DNA from: Elmis aenea
Lineage: Eukaryota > Arthropoda > Insecta > Coleoptera > Elmidae
Reading direction: 5' to 3'
Assembly (NCBI GenBank): GCA_947652605.1
Contig: OX393577.1
Span: 27,903,466-27,967,465, forward strand
DNA: 64,000 nucleotides
In this document: in pieces, positions 24,321-38,800 of the stretch
Numbering within the stretch: the stretch's first letter is position 1
Layout of the letters: every line of letters begins with the position of its first letter
Made by a program: the position numbers and the translations under genes
The notes under the pieces: generated by a model
The model's database searches: none
What the model was told of the DNA's origin: nothing
What the model saw: only the letters and a program-made list of their open reading frames with translations

Positions 24321-25091
24321 TTCCTGTATAGTACTTAAGTTAAACAGTAAGCGCCAACTAAAATGATAGGTAGGTTAGAAAAATCGTAATTTAGGAAAAT
24401 GATTTTTACTTATTACTTGACAAAGATTTTAAATCATTAATCAAATTTCAAATAATCGCATATCCGTTTTTAAAAAATTTTAAAGTTAACCACAATTCTT
24501 ATTACCCGCTTAAATTTTTTTATATTCCATGTACACTTTGTATAAAAGTTGTAGGAATATTTTAAAACGCTTTCGGTCACTAAAACAATTTGTTTGTGTA
24601 AAAAAAATCAATATTAACTTCTTACCACTTTTTCTGTCTTAATAAAAACATAATTTTATTTATTGTAAATGTTTGTCGTTTATATCAATACCTAAGCAGT
24701 TTCATATAAATAACTAGTTTTATTGATAAAGAAGTGTGACGCTATTAAACGGTTTATAAATTAATATTGAAGCAAAACAGAATAAGATATTTATTTTCAA
24801 TTTAGTACATAATTTTGAGTAAAATAATATTACTCATGTAAAAGAGTTATTTAAACGAGCCTAAATTGTGTTTACATTCAAAAATAACTAATTTTTAATC
24901 AAGTAGCTCCATGCTGCATAAAAAATATCTTCACTGCAGTTTTAAAAATATATCAGTATTTGGTAGTTATGCAACAATTTCAACGTTTTATAGCAGAGGT
25001 AGTGTGGTTGCCTAACTACAACTCTAGCCACACCGGAGATTGTCAAGCATAAAAATGTAATTTGGAGGTTAATTTTGAAGACTGCTTTAAA
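24321..25091. other. Upstream region of TMEM70
   Basis: No coding sequence. It should hold the TMEM70 promoter and 5' UTR. The last 120 bases (about 24970-25060) are less AT-rich than the rest. The leader carries ATG TAA at 25055, a minimal upstream start-stop 37 bases before the chosen ATG. Confidence 0.4.
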
Positions 25092-25868
25092 ATGTCTTTA
25101 CACGCATATTTTCGATTATTTCCTTTAGTTTTAAGGCAAGCTAAGCACAGTAAATTATTAATTATAAAAACAAACACATCTTTGTTCAATAAGCAATATA
25201 GTTTTATAACAAATGTGCACAGTATCCGCTGTTTATCGCAAGAAAATAAACAGAACATTGAAGATAGAAATAAAATAAGAGTTTATTATGGAATACTAAC
25301 ACCACAAATTCGTGCAGTAAAAGTAAGTAGTATTATACTCACTTAAAGGATATTTATAACAGTATCTTTCAGTGGTTTTCACTAACTACAAGTGTTATTG
25401 GAGTTCTCGCTCAACCATTCTTATATTATCAAATGGCAAATACTAGTAATTTACCAATAATAATTGCAGTATGTTCGTTGGTTGGATTTTTTACATTTAT
25501 CACTCCATTCCTCTTACATTTTATTACCAAAAAATATGTTACCCATCTCGACTACAATCCCGATACAGGTAGATATTCAGCATCAACAATTAACTTCTTT
25601 TGTATGTTAAAGGAGGTAAGTTTTGGATTTCTGCTATGTGCTGATTATTTTAGTATTTACTCAATATTTGTAGATGGAATTTTCACCAGACGATGTGAAA
25701 GTTCCCGATGTTTCAGGAATGTTTACAACGTTTGAAGCTAAAGGAAAAGCTTTATTTGTGGATCCTAGATTATTCCAAGACACTACACATTATGGTAAAA
25801 TAATGGGATATGATAAACCTTTAAATTTAAAACTCTATGATACTCCAGACAGTAACGAAAGAAAGTAG
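25092..25868 (+). CDS. TMEM70: TMEM70 homologue, mitochondrial complex assembly factor
   Basis: Three coding exons: 25092-25322, 25373-25615 and 25674-25868, all phase 0, with very short introns (50 and 58 bp, GT-AG). They encode about 222 residues. The family is an inner-mitochondrial-membrane protein that promotes assembly of ATP synthase (c-ring) and complex I. Visible support: a basic N-terminus suited to mitochondrial import, KIRVYYGILTPQIRAVK before the membrane part, two hydrophobic segments (about residues 80-98 and 104-124), the signature ITPFLLHFITKKYVTHL, and the C-terminal motif DDVKVPDVSGMFTTF followed by MGYDKP. The human protein is about 260 residues, with most of the difference in the N-terminal presequence. 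The start is the first ATG in the frame with the presequence. Catalase follows 0.9 kb downstream on the same strand. Identity is from recalled family motifs; confidence is high. Confidence 0.93.
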
Positions 25869-26697
25869 TTTATGTATTATTTATTAATTGTTTATAAATA
25901 AGTTGTGTTTATAACACCTTGTGATTGCTTATAGAAAATTGTTAAAACTTTGACAATGAGATATGTAGATAAAAATAACTATTAAACATGTTAAAAGTGA
26001 TTTTGAATCATTTATAAATACAGGTTTAATTTAAAAAACACTTGTGATAGAAATAAGAATCTTTTTAATTAAAAATACATTTATATTTAAAATAAATCAC
26101 TGCACGTTGAATTACTTGTTAATATTTAAATGGGAAAGAAGTGTACATCAGTGTTGCCACCGCTAAAATAATTTACATTTGCCTGATGTTACAAATTTAT
26201 ATCTTGTTTAAAATAAAATATCAAAATTTTAATAAGCATTCTTACTATGCACATAGCAATGCAGCTTTTTTTGGGCAAGAAAGTGCGTATTGACCACATT
26301 TTTTGTTGATTTAAAATCCATTAGGGATGAAAAATTAATATTTTCAGAAAAAAATTCTTAAATTCTTATGTGCACGATTATTTTTCTAAATTAATTTTAG
26401 CAAAATATGTACGTATTCTTATTACTGAATGCAAATAAAGACCAGTAAATAAATAAATCATTTAAATGGTTCATTGTAAATTTAATTAAGGTTTAGTTAA
26501 AAATATCTTAGTACAAAATAATTACAAAGCACACTGATGAGAAAATAGAAGTCTCGAAACGTCTAATTTTTCTACAAAAGAGATTCGTCATAACAAATAA
26601 GATGATGAGAGATTTTTAACCAAACTTTAAAAACCAGTGGAATTCAATAAGTCTCATTGGTACTACTGATAGTGATATTAGGTCAGGTGACACTTAG

Positions 26698-26705
26698 TAT
26701 ATAAA
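26698..26705 (+). promoter_or_regulatory. Candidate TATA box of catalase
   Basis: TATATAAA lies 108 bases before the catalase ATG, leaving room for a start site near 26728 and an 80-base leader. Such words are common in AT-rich DNA, so this is only positional support. Confidence 0.3.
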
Positions 26706-26812
26706 CACATATCAAACAATATAGCTTCTTGACAACGTCACTAGCAGGGTATTGTTGTCTTCTGAGTGAATTGAAATTTTTTTAAATAACTTGTTTTTAA
26801 CCTTTGTACAAA

Positions 26813-26869
26813 ATGGCAAGCCGGGATAACGCCACCAATCAGCTTGTTGACTTTAAAAAACAAAATAAG
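26813..26869 (+). CDS. Cat: Catalase coding exon 1
   Basis: Nineteen codons from an ATG in a good context (AAAATGG), ending at a GTAGGC donor in phase 0. The residues MASRDNAT correspond to the N-terminal arm shared by animal catalases (M-A-S/D-R-D-x-A-T). The methionine 18 codons before the large exon (44567) lies in the intron and should not be used as the start. Confidence 0.9.
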
Positions 26870-29800
26870 GTAGGCGAATTTTATTTAAGTAAACCAAGTG
26901 GTTAATTACATGGTTCAAAATTATCAAAATCTCCTTAGCTTTAATTTTATCAAGAGTAGTAGATATTATATTTGTTATACATCATTGACGCATTGTAACA
27001 CTAATTGTCTGTTTAATATTTAGTGATAATTAAACGTAAATATTTAATTTTTAAATTAAACCGGCATTATTTGATTGTTGACACCGACAACTATTCCTTA
27101 CGTATGGTATTGCAAAAATACTTACAATGAGTTCATTAAAAATAAATGTGTACAAAACGATTTTTTTTTAGATTTATGCATAAAATCGAGCTTGCTAAGT
27201 CATAAATTTACTTAATTGTATTCCGAAATACTACAATTCAATTTTTATTTGTAGTTTGGACTTTATCCGGTCAAGTAAGATATAAGCGTCATATATCGCG
27301 CACTTAACTGTACAGTTGTTACTAACGCTTTAAAAAAATTACGGCACCAGGGTTATTGCGCGATGCATTGTTAAGTATGTCCAAAAATTTCTGATGTATT
27401 GGTATTTATCATAAGAAACCCTGCATAAATATTTTTATACAGATTGAAAATATTCCAAACGGCGTTTTAGCTTTTATAGTGCAAGTAGATGTGAGATAAC
27501 AATGATTAGTAATATTTTTTTAGCATAAGTATAATCCTTATTACATGAGCAGTTCTATGAAAAATCTCGAATTTACAAAAAAAAATGCTGGTCGATAATA
27601 TTGTACATATACCTAGTATGTGTGTTTATTTACTGCATTAATTCAATATTTTTTGTTATTAAAAAAGCTGGTTTTTCATTTATTTAGGAAAAAAATACAT
27701 TTTTAAAAGGTTTCATGGACCTTTTACAAAATGTTGGCAGTGCACAGTCGTAAAAATGTTAAGAATAGCAATGATAAAATGTATACAGATGAAAATTTTA
27801 AAACTCCCCTCTAACGCCCACAGTAATCACGAGCTTACGAACAAATCGAATTTGTATTGTTTAAAACAGACCTATCATAATAACAGAAGCAGTTTTATCA
27901 AATATTTTTGCCTTTTATAAATTTTTTAATTATAATAGATAAATAAAACTGACGTCCTATATGCCCCTTGACCTTAATTTTCAACAACTGAAGTTACTGA
28001 TATACTAGTTATCTAGATCAGAGTGTCTCAAACTGCGCTATATGTACGCTAAAATAATTGTCACATTAAGTAAATAGTCAATAGTTAAAATAAGGGCTTC
28101 GAACCGTAATTTTTTTTCGTTTCGGTTTACGTTCCGGTTCAATTAAAAAAATATATATCGGTTCGGTTCCAGTTTTCGTTCCGGAAAAAATAACGGTTTT
28201 TTTCGGTTTTCGGTTCAGCTCCGAGTGATTGCTTTTTAATTTTTTAAATGTTTTTATTTGGTATAATAATTATTGGAAATAGAAGTATTTAACTATGATA
28301 ATAATATAATTTATGAAACGAAACATATACAGGGTGTGTAAAAATTGGCGGAAGCGCTACACGTGGCGATGTTCTTCGTAAAATTCTAAGTCGAAAATCT
28401 TAATACGAAAATGTTGTACCATGCTTGCTGTGTCTGCAAGAGGTCCTCAAAGTTTTGACATTTAGTCCTTTAATAAGCGTTATTATTTAATACTTGCAAA
28501 TGAAAAAGCTGCAATTTGGAATAAAAATAAATTTCGAATAGTATTTTTTCCTAGATATTGTGTTCTTCCTTTCAAAAATTGGTGTTGAAAATATGTAAAT
28601 CACTGATTTGAATAAAAATAATACATATGGCAACATGGTCATTAGCTGTCATCTCTGTTTTTCTCGTAATTATTTCTAGTTTGTGTTTTACGATACCCAA
28701 AAGTTTGCAGCTATGTTTACGAACTGAAGGCGTTCAATTCGAACAACAATTGTAAATACTTATTTTTTCTTTAAATGGTTCCTGAGGCCATAGGAAGCAT
28801 GGTACAACATTTTTGTATCAAGATTTTCGACTTAGAATTTTACGAAGAACATCGCCACGTGTAGCGCTTCCGCCAATTTTTACACACCCTGTATAAACAA
28901 AACGCGCGAGTTTGTTGAACTGTAACGAACCGTAATAAACCGATATTTTTTTTCGGTTCAGTTCCGGTTTTCGTTCCGACAAAAATAACGGTTTTTTCCG
29001 GTTTTCAGTTTTCGGTTCAGTTCCGGTTCGGAGCCCTGTTAAAATACAGACTTTTTGCAAAATCAATCCTATTTTTGATACAACGTGATGTTTATTTCAG
29101 TTAACCATTTTTTTAACCAAACTATCTCGTCTAAAAGTAATTTCAAATACCGTATACCGTACTTACCTGATGACCTAAAAAAGGTCCTCTCACCCATTTT
29201 TGTTGTCGATACCAACAAAAGAAAATATCGAAAATCGGTATGTCGATATCGACATGCCGGCGTAAAACACGACCCTTCTGCGTCTTATATGCCAGATAGA
29301 AAACCATGGAGCTAGGTTTTTTGGAAAATGAGTTATATTGCCTGTATCCAGACTTGATTTTAAAAAAAAATTAATCTTGTTTGTAACATAAAATGATTTA
29401 AAAGTATGCCAAAATATACTTTTTTTAGTAATGTTATAAATACCATTTTAACTGGAAACAGATAATTCCTCCAATTTTATATACAAGACTTCGAACCGGA
29501 ACTGAACCGAAAACCGGAAACCGGAAAAAAACCGTTATTTTTGTCGGAACGAAAACCGGAACTGAACCGAAAAAAAATATTGGTTTATTACGGTTTGGTA
29601 TACATGTTCAACAAACTCGCACGTTTTGTTTATATATGTTTTGTTTAATAAATTATATTATCATCATATGTTATATATTTCTATTTCCAATTATTATACA
29701 TTATTATACCAAATAAAAACATTTAAAAACAAAAGTAATCACTCGGAGCTGAACCGAAAACCGAAAAAAACCGTTATTTTTTCCGGAACGAAAACCGGAA

Positions 29801-32800
29801 CCGAACCGATTTATATTTTTTTAATTGAACCGGAACGAAAACCGAAACGAAAAAAATTACGGTTCGAAGCCCTGTTTATATAGTCTAATACTACCGGCAT
29901 GAGCTAATGTAACTTGAAAATTGCTCCTCGTCTTTTACGCAGGTCGACTTATACGCTGGTATACACGGTATCTATTTTTATTATTTTTTTATTGGGGTGC
30001 TGCAGATAAAAATTAAAATCAAAGAATCCTTTAGAAAAATTTTGAGGAACACTGGTGTAAATTACTTGTGTTCTGAATTACCATAAAACGCAAAATAGCT
30101 TCTTTCATATATAAATAAAGACACGGATATGGATTGTTGATGAAATTGTTTGGCGTTTTATCATTGGATAAAAGTTGTTTAACATTTATTTTGATTATTA
30201 TTAAAAACTAACCTTTTAATATCGATAAGTGTGTTGGTAAAAACTTTTATTTAGTTGATGAAGTATTTTGAAAACCACATTTCAGACACTAATTTATATT
30301 ATTTTCTTTTATAATGTGTGTAGCTAATAATACTGATAATACTATCAAATCCGCCTTTTTGAAAATCATGTGAAAATCATAGCGGTAAACCGATATCTTG
30401 TTTATTTTACTATTTATTAGGTCCCATTGCTGTTTTGTCTAAGATAGTATGTTTATATACATGTTATCAGGTACCTATTTTATACCACAATTTTAGTACC
30501 TAAATGATGAGTGGTTTTTAAGATATACATATTTTATGTTAAAATATTATGGATGTTTTGGTTTTCCTTCCCTCTATTTGGTAAATAAATACTTTAGATT
30601 TTATGTATGTAACTAAACTGATTCTTTAATTAGTCATTTACGAATTACGACCAAACCTGCAATTTTGGCACGCCCTTGAATGCATTTCACACTTAACTCT
30701 AATTAAAATGTGCTTCGTCACATCTTAAATTGTTTTTTAAATTTGTTTCCTTTTTCATACAGAATAACCTAACAACCGTTATTAATTAATTTTTAAATAA
30801 GTAACGTTCTGGAAGAAAAATCTGGATGGCATTTCAATGCTATAATCTATAATCGAAAATTGCTCAAGTGTAATTAAATTTTTCGTAATAATGAAACTTA
30901 AAAATTTTTATGTAACAGACGTTTTGGTTTTGTGGGTCTTATAGCACAGTTTATGTGATAAATTAATAGTAAAATAATCTATAATCGAAAATTGCTCAAG
31001 TGTAATTAAATTTTTCGTAATAATGAAACTTAAAAATTTTTATGTAACAGACGTTTTGGTTTTGTGGGTCTTATAGCACAGTTTATGTGATAAATTAATA
31101 GTAAAATTTTATTTTATATTCTTGGAAAACTTGCAAATTGATTTTTTTTATAACGTGAAAGTGTTTTAATATTTTTTCTAAGTCTTAAACAACTTGTAAA
31201 GGTTTTTTTTAAATATTTTGAAACTTAACCCTTAAGTGGTTGGGTAGGGTTGGACAAACGCCAATTTAAAATGCATGTTCTGTGAGGCACTCGTCATAAA
31301 AAGTACTTTTGTAACCAACTCTAATTAACTATTTTGTTTAAAAAAAAAACACTAGGTACTATATTATAAAATTTAATTAAATCTACATAAAATGCTAAAA
31401 AGTGACATTTTCACAATTCAAATATTCAACTTAAAGAACTTGAACACTATTTTACAATACGTTTAACAGATAATATTGTCAGTAAAATTGACAAAAAATA
31501 AATTAAATTTCCTTAAAAATCGTCAGGTGAGGTGGGGTGTGATGAACCCCAAATTAAAAAGTAATCGAAATAAATCGAAAACATTTACTTAATTCGATAC
31601 TTTTAGACCAGGGGTTAGCAAATGCTGGCCCGCGGGCCTGATGCGGCCCGCGACAGCATCTAATCCGGCTGCCTGAAATAAACAAAAATATGTTTTCCCG
31701 AATCATTATTAATTTGTCAAATGAGAAGTTATTTTCAGATATTTTAAATTTCTAAAAAAAAAATAGGGCTGGGTAAAAGAACACCCCCAACTAATTTCAT
31801 CCGTCCTTCTGCAGATAAAAAAACATGCCCACCCCTGCCTTAGACCATGGAAATGTAGTAGGGAAAATGACTGAAGGTAAATGGAAATTTAACATTTACT
31901 GGCATCGGTCTTTCCAGAAAAGCAATTCGTAATTTTCATCGGGTTTAAGGAACCTCATCTCACTGGTGATTCTCAGCTCCATCAAACCCCAAGTTTTTCT
32001 TGTTATAATATCACTTAATCAACCGAAAATTAAATTAATTTATGACATACCTACCTGTATAAATATTTTTCAAAATACTACTACAATAATTTTTAAAGCA
32101 TATTTTATTTATACTTAAATATAAAAAATATTATATTAAAAAAAATCTACTTCACCAAAATATAACTTTTTTGACTTATAAATACTTATAGGTTAAAGTT
32201 TTTAACATTGTTTCTTCCAAGCATGTACCATCAGTGTATATTTCTGTAATGTATTTAGTATCATAGCCGATTTTTCAAACGTTTTCCGTACAATTTGTAC
32301 TGTTGTAAAATCAAACAGGATAGATACTAAATGCAGTTTTTAACGCACTATAAAAAAAATACTTGGGATTGAATGTGTAGTAAAGATATACGCCACAGAA
32401 ATGTTTATCGGCATTTTTTCATGTACTGAATAAATTTAAATAAGTAACCTTGACAGTGGTTACTGCTGTTAGATAGTATTTGTACAGCAATATCAGCCAT
32501 AACTAAAAATAGGTTTAAGTAGCTGAGATTGTACGAAAAAAGTTTTGCTATAAGTAAACAAACGTTTTAAATGTATTTTTTTTTTTTATAAAATAGTTAA
32601 TATATTTGCAAACAATAACGTTAGATAATTTTCTTTAAAAACATGTCTAATCATTATATATTTTAAAAACTGATTAAGTGAACTTCGATATTTTTGTTAA
32701 ATTGCATTTTGATAAGAAGGCTTCATGATTATCATACGATATGTCCTGATTTTGCAATGATTAAAGATAAATTTAGTTTCTTTATCAGTACACTTGTTTT

Positions 32801-35800
32801 TTTTTTTTATTAAATTTCGACAGCTGAATTCGTTTTTAATAAATAATAGTTAAAATTGATTTAATGGGAAACAATAAAAACACTAAAACAGAAGAAACTA
32901 TCTTATACCGTTTTCTAAACTGGCCAATTTATTTATTTTACTTAACAAGACTTCTGATTACATAAAAAGTAGACAGACAAAAACTTATGAAATATCCTAC
33001 AAAATAATACTTTAGTATATTAACATAGCAAGTCTACTTTGACATTTCTAGACAAGTCTGCGTTTTACTTACCGTGCATAAGAATTCACTTACTATGCAT
33101 GCTGGCTGTACAGTAATAATCATTTACTATAGTGGTCGTAGAAAAAATAAATTACATACTACAGCGCAAGACTTTTGTAGGGTCTTTAAAACCTAATATT
33201 TTATTTTTGTTCGTATGTGCACGCAAGATAGGGAGCTTAACACGAAATACTCGTATCGCCCATAAGCTAGATCACTAGATGCTAGGTCGATCTAACGGTA
33301 ATTAATATAAAACCTTTGAATTCATTAGTAGCAGTCTGGGTTAATTTCCCATGCGATTGTCAATAATCAAAATGCACAATATCTTAATAACGTTTATAAA
33401 TATTTCTTCGTTTTAGTGATGGTTCCGTAAATTATTTGATTTCTAGCAGCAGTTATCGTGATAAAAACAAATAGCATTTATGAAGTTTATTGTTTTATTT
33501 TTGTATTGCTTCAAGTAAACAAATTTTGCAATAAATTAAATCAAATATTTATGCAAAACAAATAATTAACTTGTAATATGGATGTCGTTGCAAAAAAAAA
33601 ACACATTTTTGAATATAGTAATTGTTGCTTGCATTTTTTTGCGCGGAATGTTTTGTGAATACGTTAAATGTTTTCTTTAGAGCTGTATAGCTACAAATTA
33701 GAATATGAGATGAATGTGTTCTCTTATTTTGTAGCTGCTTCTTTTTACTCAATTTTTCATAATTTTCTCTTTTGTCAAAGCAAACATTGAAATATATTTA
33801 ATCTAAATTGTCTTAAAAGCAAAGTCCAGTGCAATTTTCATTATACAAACATATGCAGGTGGAAAGACATTTCATCGCGAGAAGTTCGGATTATGATGCA
33901 ATCACAAATTTATTTAACTTTGTATTTGAAGTTTATTTGTACCTATAAATTTTTGCAAAGAAGCCAAGTCCACATAATCTTTCTTTCGTCGTATACAGAG
34001 TTAATTGTTCACTATCATCATTCAAATGCTAAAATAAATTAAATCTACTTGTTTTTCTACGATTCTTAAAAACACGTTATTATATTGTTTAACGAGTGTG
34101 TATTGCTGCCTTATTTAAATATTCCATTTGCATACAAAAATGTTCTTGTTTATGCCCTTGACATTTTTGCGCCGTTGCAATTTTATTTACATTACGATAT
34201 GCAAGATGATTTGCATTATCCTTTCACGCATCATCAATAAATATATTTTTTTAAACTTATCTTTAAAACAGGAAACATGCATAAATAGTTGTCTTAATAT
34301 TCTTCTTACATTTGGATAGTTTGCCAAAAATGATTTACAAAATTTATTATATTTAGCTTGATGTAATATATAAAGTAATCAGTTCTTTTGCATTGCAATG
34401 AGATGCTCATTTTTTTAATTAACTTTCCTCTTTAGGTATATAACGTTAGTGCATGTTAAACGGTTATTAATTTAAAATAAGTTAATTTAATAATATAATT
34501 GCGTATCTAAAGTTTACTAACTTTTTATTTTTATACATTTTGAGTTTATTTATTATGAAATATTTCATTTTTGTCTAAGTCCCTTAAGTTTTATCATAGT
34601 TACGTTATTGCGTTTCATTATCGTGTCAATAACCTGAAAGATACTAGCAAGTGCTGCTTTCTTACAAATAAGTTCATTTGCATACCTATCACACGCGTTT
34701 TGATTTTTTTTTTACAAATCTGGTAATTTTATTTGCAAGTTTTGCAATTTTTTTGCGAACCTTTTAAAACAGAAAGTAATAATAGTTCAACAAAGTAATT
34801 ATATTGCAGTTCAACCTACGATGCATTTAACGCAGAAGATTTCGTCTGTATGCCCAAGACAAGTCACTTTCGAATTCTGCAAGCTGTCGATGAACTTTGA
34901 TTAAGAGGGCATTGCTTTCACCCAGAGTACGGACATGTTTTCTAGGGCAAGCAGAGGAGGTGTGTAAAACACCAACGTGACTAACTTAAAAAAAAAACTT
35001 GAAAAATTATTTAGAAGTAGTGAACAAACCTCTTTCAATAAAGTACATTGTAGAATTTCAGTAAATAAATACATAAACTCAGTATGTGAATTTTAAATTA
35101 TCCTAATTTGAGATAGCTTGTAATTTGGTTTGATTATTTTCATTAAAATCTAAAGTTCGTGATGGTGAATTTAAAGCATTTTTTTGCATGAAAATACAAT
35201 TAAATAGAAACAATGGATTGTTTGTGCAAAATTGGTTATCGATATATAAAAAAAAGCGCTGTGTAAATAAGCTATTTATAAAAGAAACAATAACCAAGCT
35301 ATTTTCAATTTAATTACGCATTATGAACGAAATAATGATTTTAAAAATTATTGCCCGACCGTTATCCAGCATCATTAAAAATATTAAATGGCAGTATATT
35401 ACACACGATTTAAAATCTTTAATATTTTCAAATAAATAATTAATTTAAAGGAAAAACATATTTGTAACAATGCTTTTGCCTAAATAATTGGATATGCACG
35501 TACCATCCTTATAACAAAAGTTGAATGAAGAAAACGTTCATTCAAAATTATATCGGAAATCGTTAGCCATTCATAACACATGTTATCTAGGTCTCAGCTT
35601 TGGCTAGAAAACGCAATTTATTTGGAGTTCCCAGAAGAGAACGACTATAAATTCTTAAATTCTTGATCTACTATATTTCATTAACACAATAAGCGATAAA
35701 CCTAAATATTGTTGGTTAAGGGTCAAGGTATTATATAACTATGCTGCATCACACCAAGAGCTACACTGCTAAAGCAACTGCTTAAAAAATTGTACTTTTT

Positions 35801-38800
35801 AATCTATAAAATACTTTTACGTTTATTAAACTCACATTAACTACTTCATTTGGCGTTAAAAACATCTAATAACTTGATATACCCTTGATGACCTTTGAAA
35901 CACGTACCGTACATGCATTTTATTTTGTTTATCTTTTATAGTATTGCTTTATTATTTACTTTAAGTTATAAACTTTAACTTCGTTAAATCTAGACTACGA
36001 GATACAAATTAACAGGACCCGGCGCTGCGGAAAGGGGCTCTGCGTCGGATTGCGTTGCATGTTTTTAGCCGGTCCACCCTAGAGAGTGACCATTTTTTAA
36101 AATTTAAAATCGGAATCCAAACTCGTTCTCCAGGGCACTGTTTAACGTGCTAAATAAAATAAATATATGTTATAACCAGGGCATGAAACCGGTTTGGTTT
36201 AAAAAACCGGTTAACCGTTATTTTTTGTCAGAAAAATTGATTTTTAACCGAAACCGAAACCGTTATTTTTAAAGGCAAGAAAAACGGTAACCTTTAACCC
36301 AAATAATAAAAAACCGGTTTTTTTAACATCTTTTTTTAATAAAAATTACGATGAAAAATACAAAATCTGTATTAAGTATATGCTATTAGTTTACCAGAAG
36401 TTATTACTGAACGCTTGATTGTATATTTATTATAAAATTATAAATAAATAATATCTTTTCATACTTTGCATTCCTAATCTAAATAATTTTAAAAACCGGT
36501 TAATTCAACCGGTTTTTTAAACCGGTTTATAATTTAAATCGGTTTTTTACACTAAACCGGTTTTTTACGAATAAAACCGGTTTTTCAACAAAAACCGTTA
36601 TAAAAATAAAGTATTCGATTTCGGTTAACCGTTAACCAAAATTTTTTTCGGTTTCGAGCCCTGGTTATAACATTGGATATTAATAATGTAACCACTATAA
36701 CTCTCTGTGCAATTTTAGACAGAACGAACTAAAGGTTTAGTTGACAATGGATAAAAGGTGACACTTTATTTTTGCAATCCGCTTGTAAACGTATACTTTT
36801 TCTTCAATTTATTCGTTTGAGAAAAATGTGTATAGTTTGTCATATTAAAACGGTACCCGTAAAAAAAACGGTAAATGCAGTTTAAGGCAATTACATTACT
36901 AGTCGTAGTAATCTGGTTAAATAGCTCCAATTAGAAATTACTACGTACAACAGATTTTTAAATTCTCGTATTCTAACATATTTTCGTAATGCTGTTGTAG
37001 GATATTGTTATTGACAGTTCCATATTTGGGATTATTTGCTGTAAAATCAACTCTAAAGTTGGAGTTGAAAAGGCAGGTAAAAAATGAATCCCCCCATTTA
37101 CAAATAGATATTTTTTGTTTTAATGAAACAACGGCAGCTGTACTTAAAAAAAAAGTTAATTAAGAACCTAAAATTGTATACTTTAGAAGTTGGTGTCTTT
37201 GAACTTAAAACAGATCGAGTACTTATAAAACTAATGTATTCATCGCGTGCAATATTTAGGATAAATGTATACCACCAGTAATTGTCTCATTTAATTAACT
37301 TACGATAAACAACATAGCATTTTTCTTTAACTTAATAATATACGTATATAATTATTAGATAACTATAGGTACAGTGTTTGTGAAAAATTATGAAGTGAAG
37401 AATATTTAATAACAATTTTATTTGAAAACAGGATTATAAAACTGACATATTCTCCAAGTACAGGAAAAATACCTAAATGTTAAAGGTAAAAATTCCGACC
37501 TATAGACACACACACACCTGCATTTTATAGACAAAAGAAAATTTAAAAGCATTGAACTCAAACAGAACTAGTAATTAAACACAAAAATATTCCATGCCGT
37601 TTAGAATACTCAGCATACCCTTAAATGAGCTTAATTTCCATAAAAAAAATATAAACAATCGTTAATGAACTCCTTAAATAGTCAATTAAAAAAAAATGCA
37701 TACATTAAGGATGATTAATAGTGTAATGACAAAACTAAAAGCTTTGTGTACATCGAAATACTAATGAAAATATTGTATCTACAATTTAAATAAGTTATTC
37801 CAATTCTAAAGGCAAGGTAGGCTGCGCAATTGCAGTAATTACTTTAGGTCTTTTCCAACAGGGCTATTACAATCCAATAAACTATCAGGATTCTGCGCAC
37901 TATCGATATAACGTGCCGTAAAAGACTATAATAGCACGCGATATTGATACTGCGCACACTCTGATAGTGCGGCGCACTGTCAGCAAGCGTGTTGGAACAA
38001 ACCTTTTAATCCTAAAATTTTAAACTAAAATTGTTGTGTATTGTATTGTTATATATTGTTTTTAATGCAACTATGAACTTGTTTTAATGAAAATAATATC
38101 ATCATTGATTTTTAAACTTTTTTTTGTATTATACAATAACTTAATAACTGAAATGATATTTTAACATATAAAGTACAGTTGCCTTGTCAATTTTTGTTTT
38201 AATAAATGACCATTTTTTATTTGGTTCTTATATTTCAGTAAATATAAACGCGCTTCTTACAATAATTACACATTTAAGTATGATAAGCAGAATCATCATC
38301 ACTTTGTTTTTAAAACTATAATTTATAGCACCATAACGCATGAATTAATGTTGCTCAACAGCTTACGTATGTATATTTATTAAATGGCGTGTTGCTCTTT
38401 TTTGAACAATTTTAAAATTTGTTTTGCAAAAATGATTATTTTTAATGCCAGGTACGATTGCATTCTTTTTTTTTGTGTTAACACCTTAGTCTGCCCAAAC
38501 TTAGGCAAAAATACAAATAACTTATTTCTAACATGGTACGATGAGTAATTGGGTTTGTTTCTTTTGTTGCTTGGTAAACAAGACCCTTCTGAAACTTTAT
38601 TTCACAAAAAAAGTTTTGTATAATGCAGAAGTTTTTAATACATGTTGAACATGATGAAATTGAAAGCTATAGCATGGCGTATCGATCGTATTAAAAATGC
38701 AAATGCAACGTGGAAAATATTACATGTAACAAACAACCATTACAGATATATATTTCGAAATATAATTTTTTATTATTGTTTTTAATTAATAAACACTAAT

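Noticed and set aside
28093..29874. Searching for a tRNA because of GGTTCGAA-type strings
   Set aside because: These strings recur as hAT MITE termini (CTTCGAACC) and no cloverleaf can be drawn around them.
29626..29883. 85-codon frame ending in a Glu/Arg/Lys-rich stretch
   Set aside because: Falls in the CCGGAA-repeat hAT MITE; the charged residues are translations of its simple motifs.
31530..31995. Inverted-looking GGGGTTTGATG / GATGAACCCC words around the hAT MITE
   Set aside because: The matches are too short and misordered to define an element.
37505..37520. CA-dinucleotide run as a microsatellite
   Set aside because: Only about six units; too short to matter.
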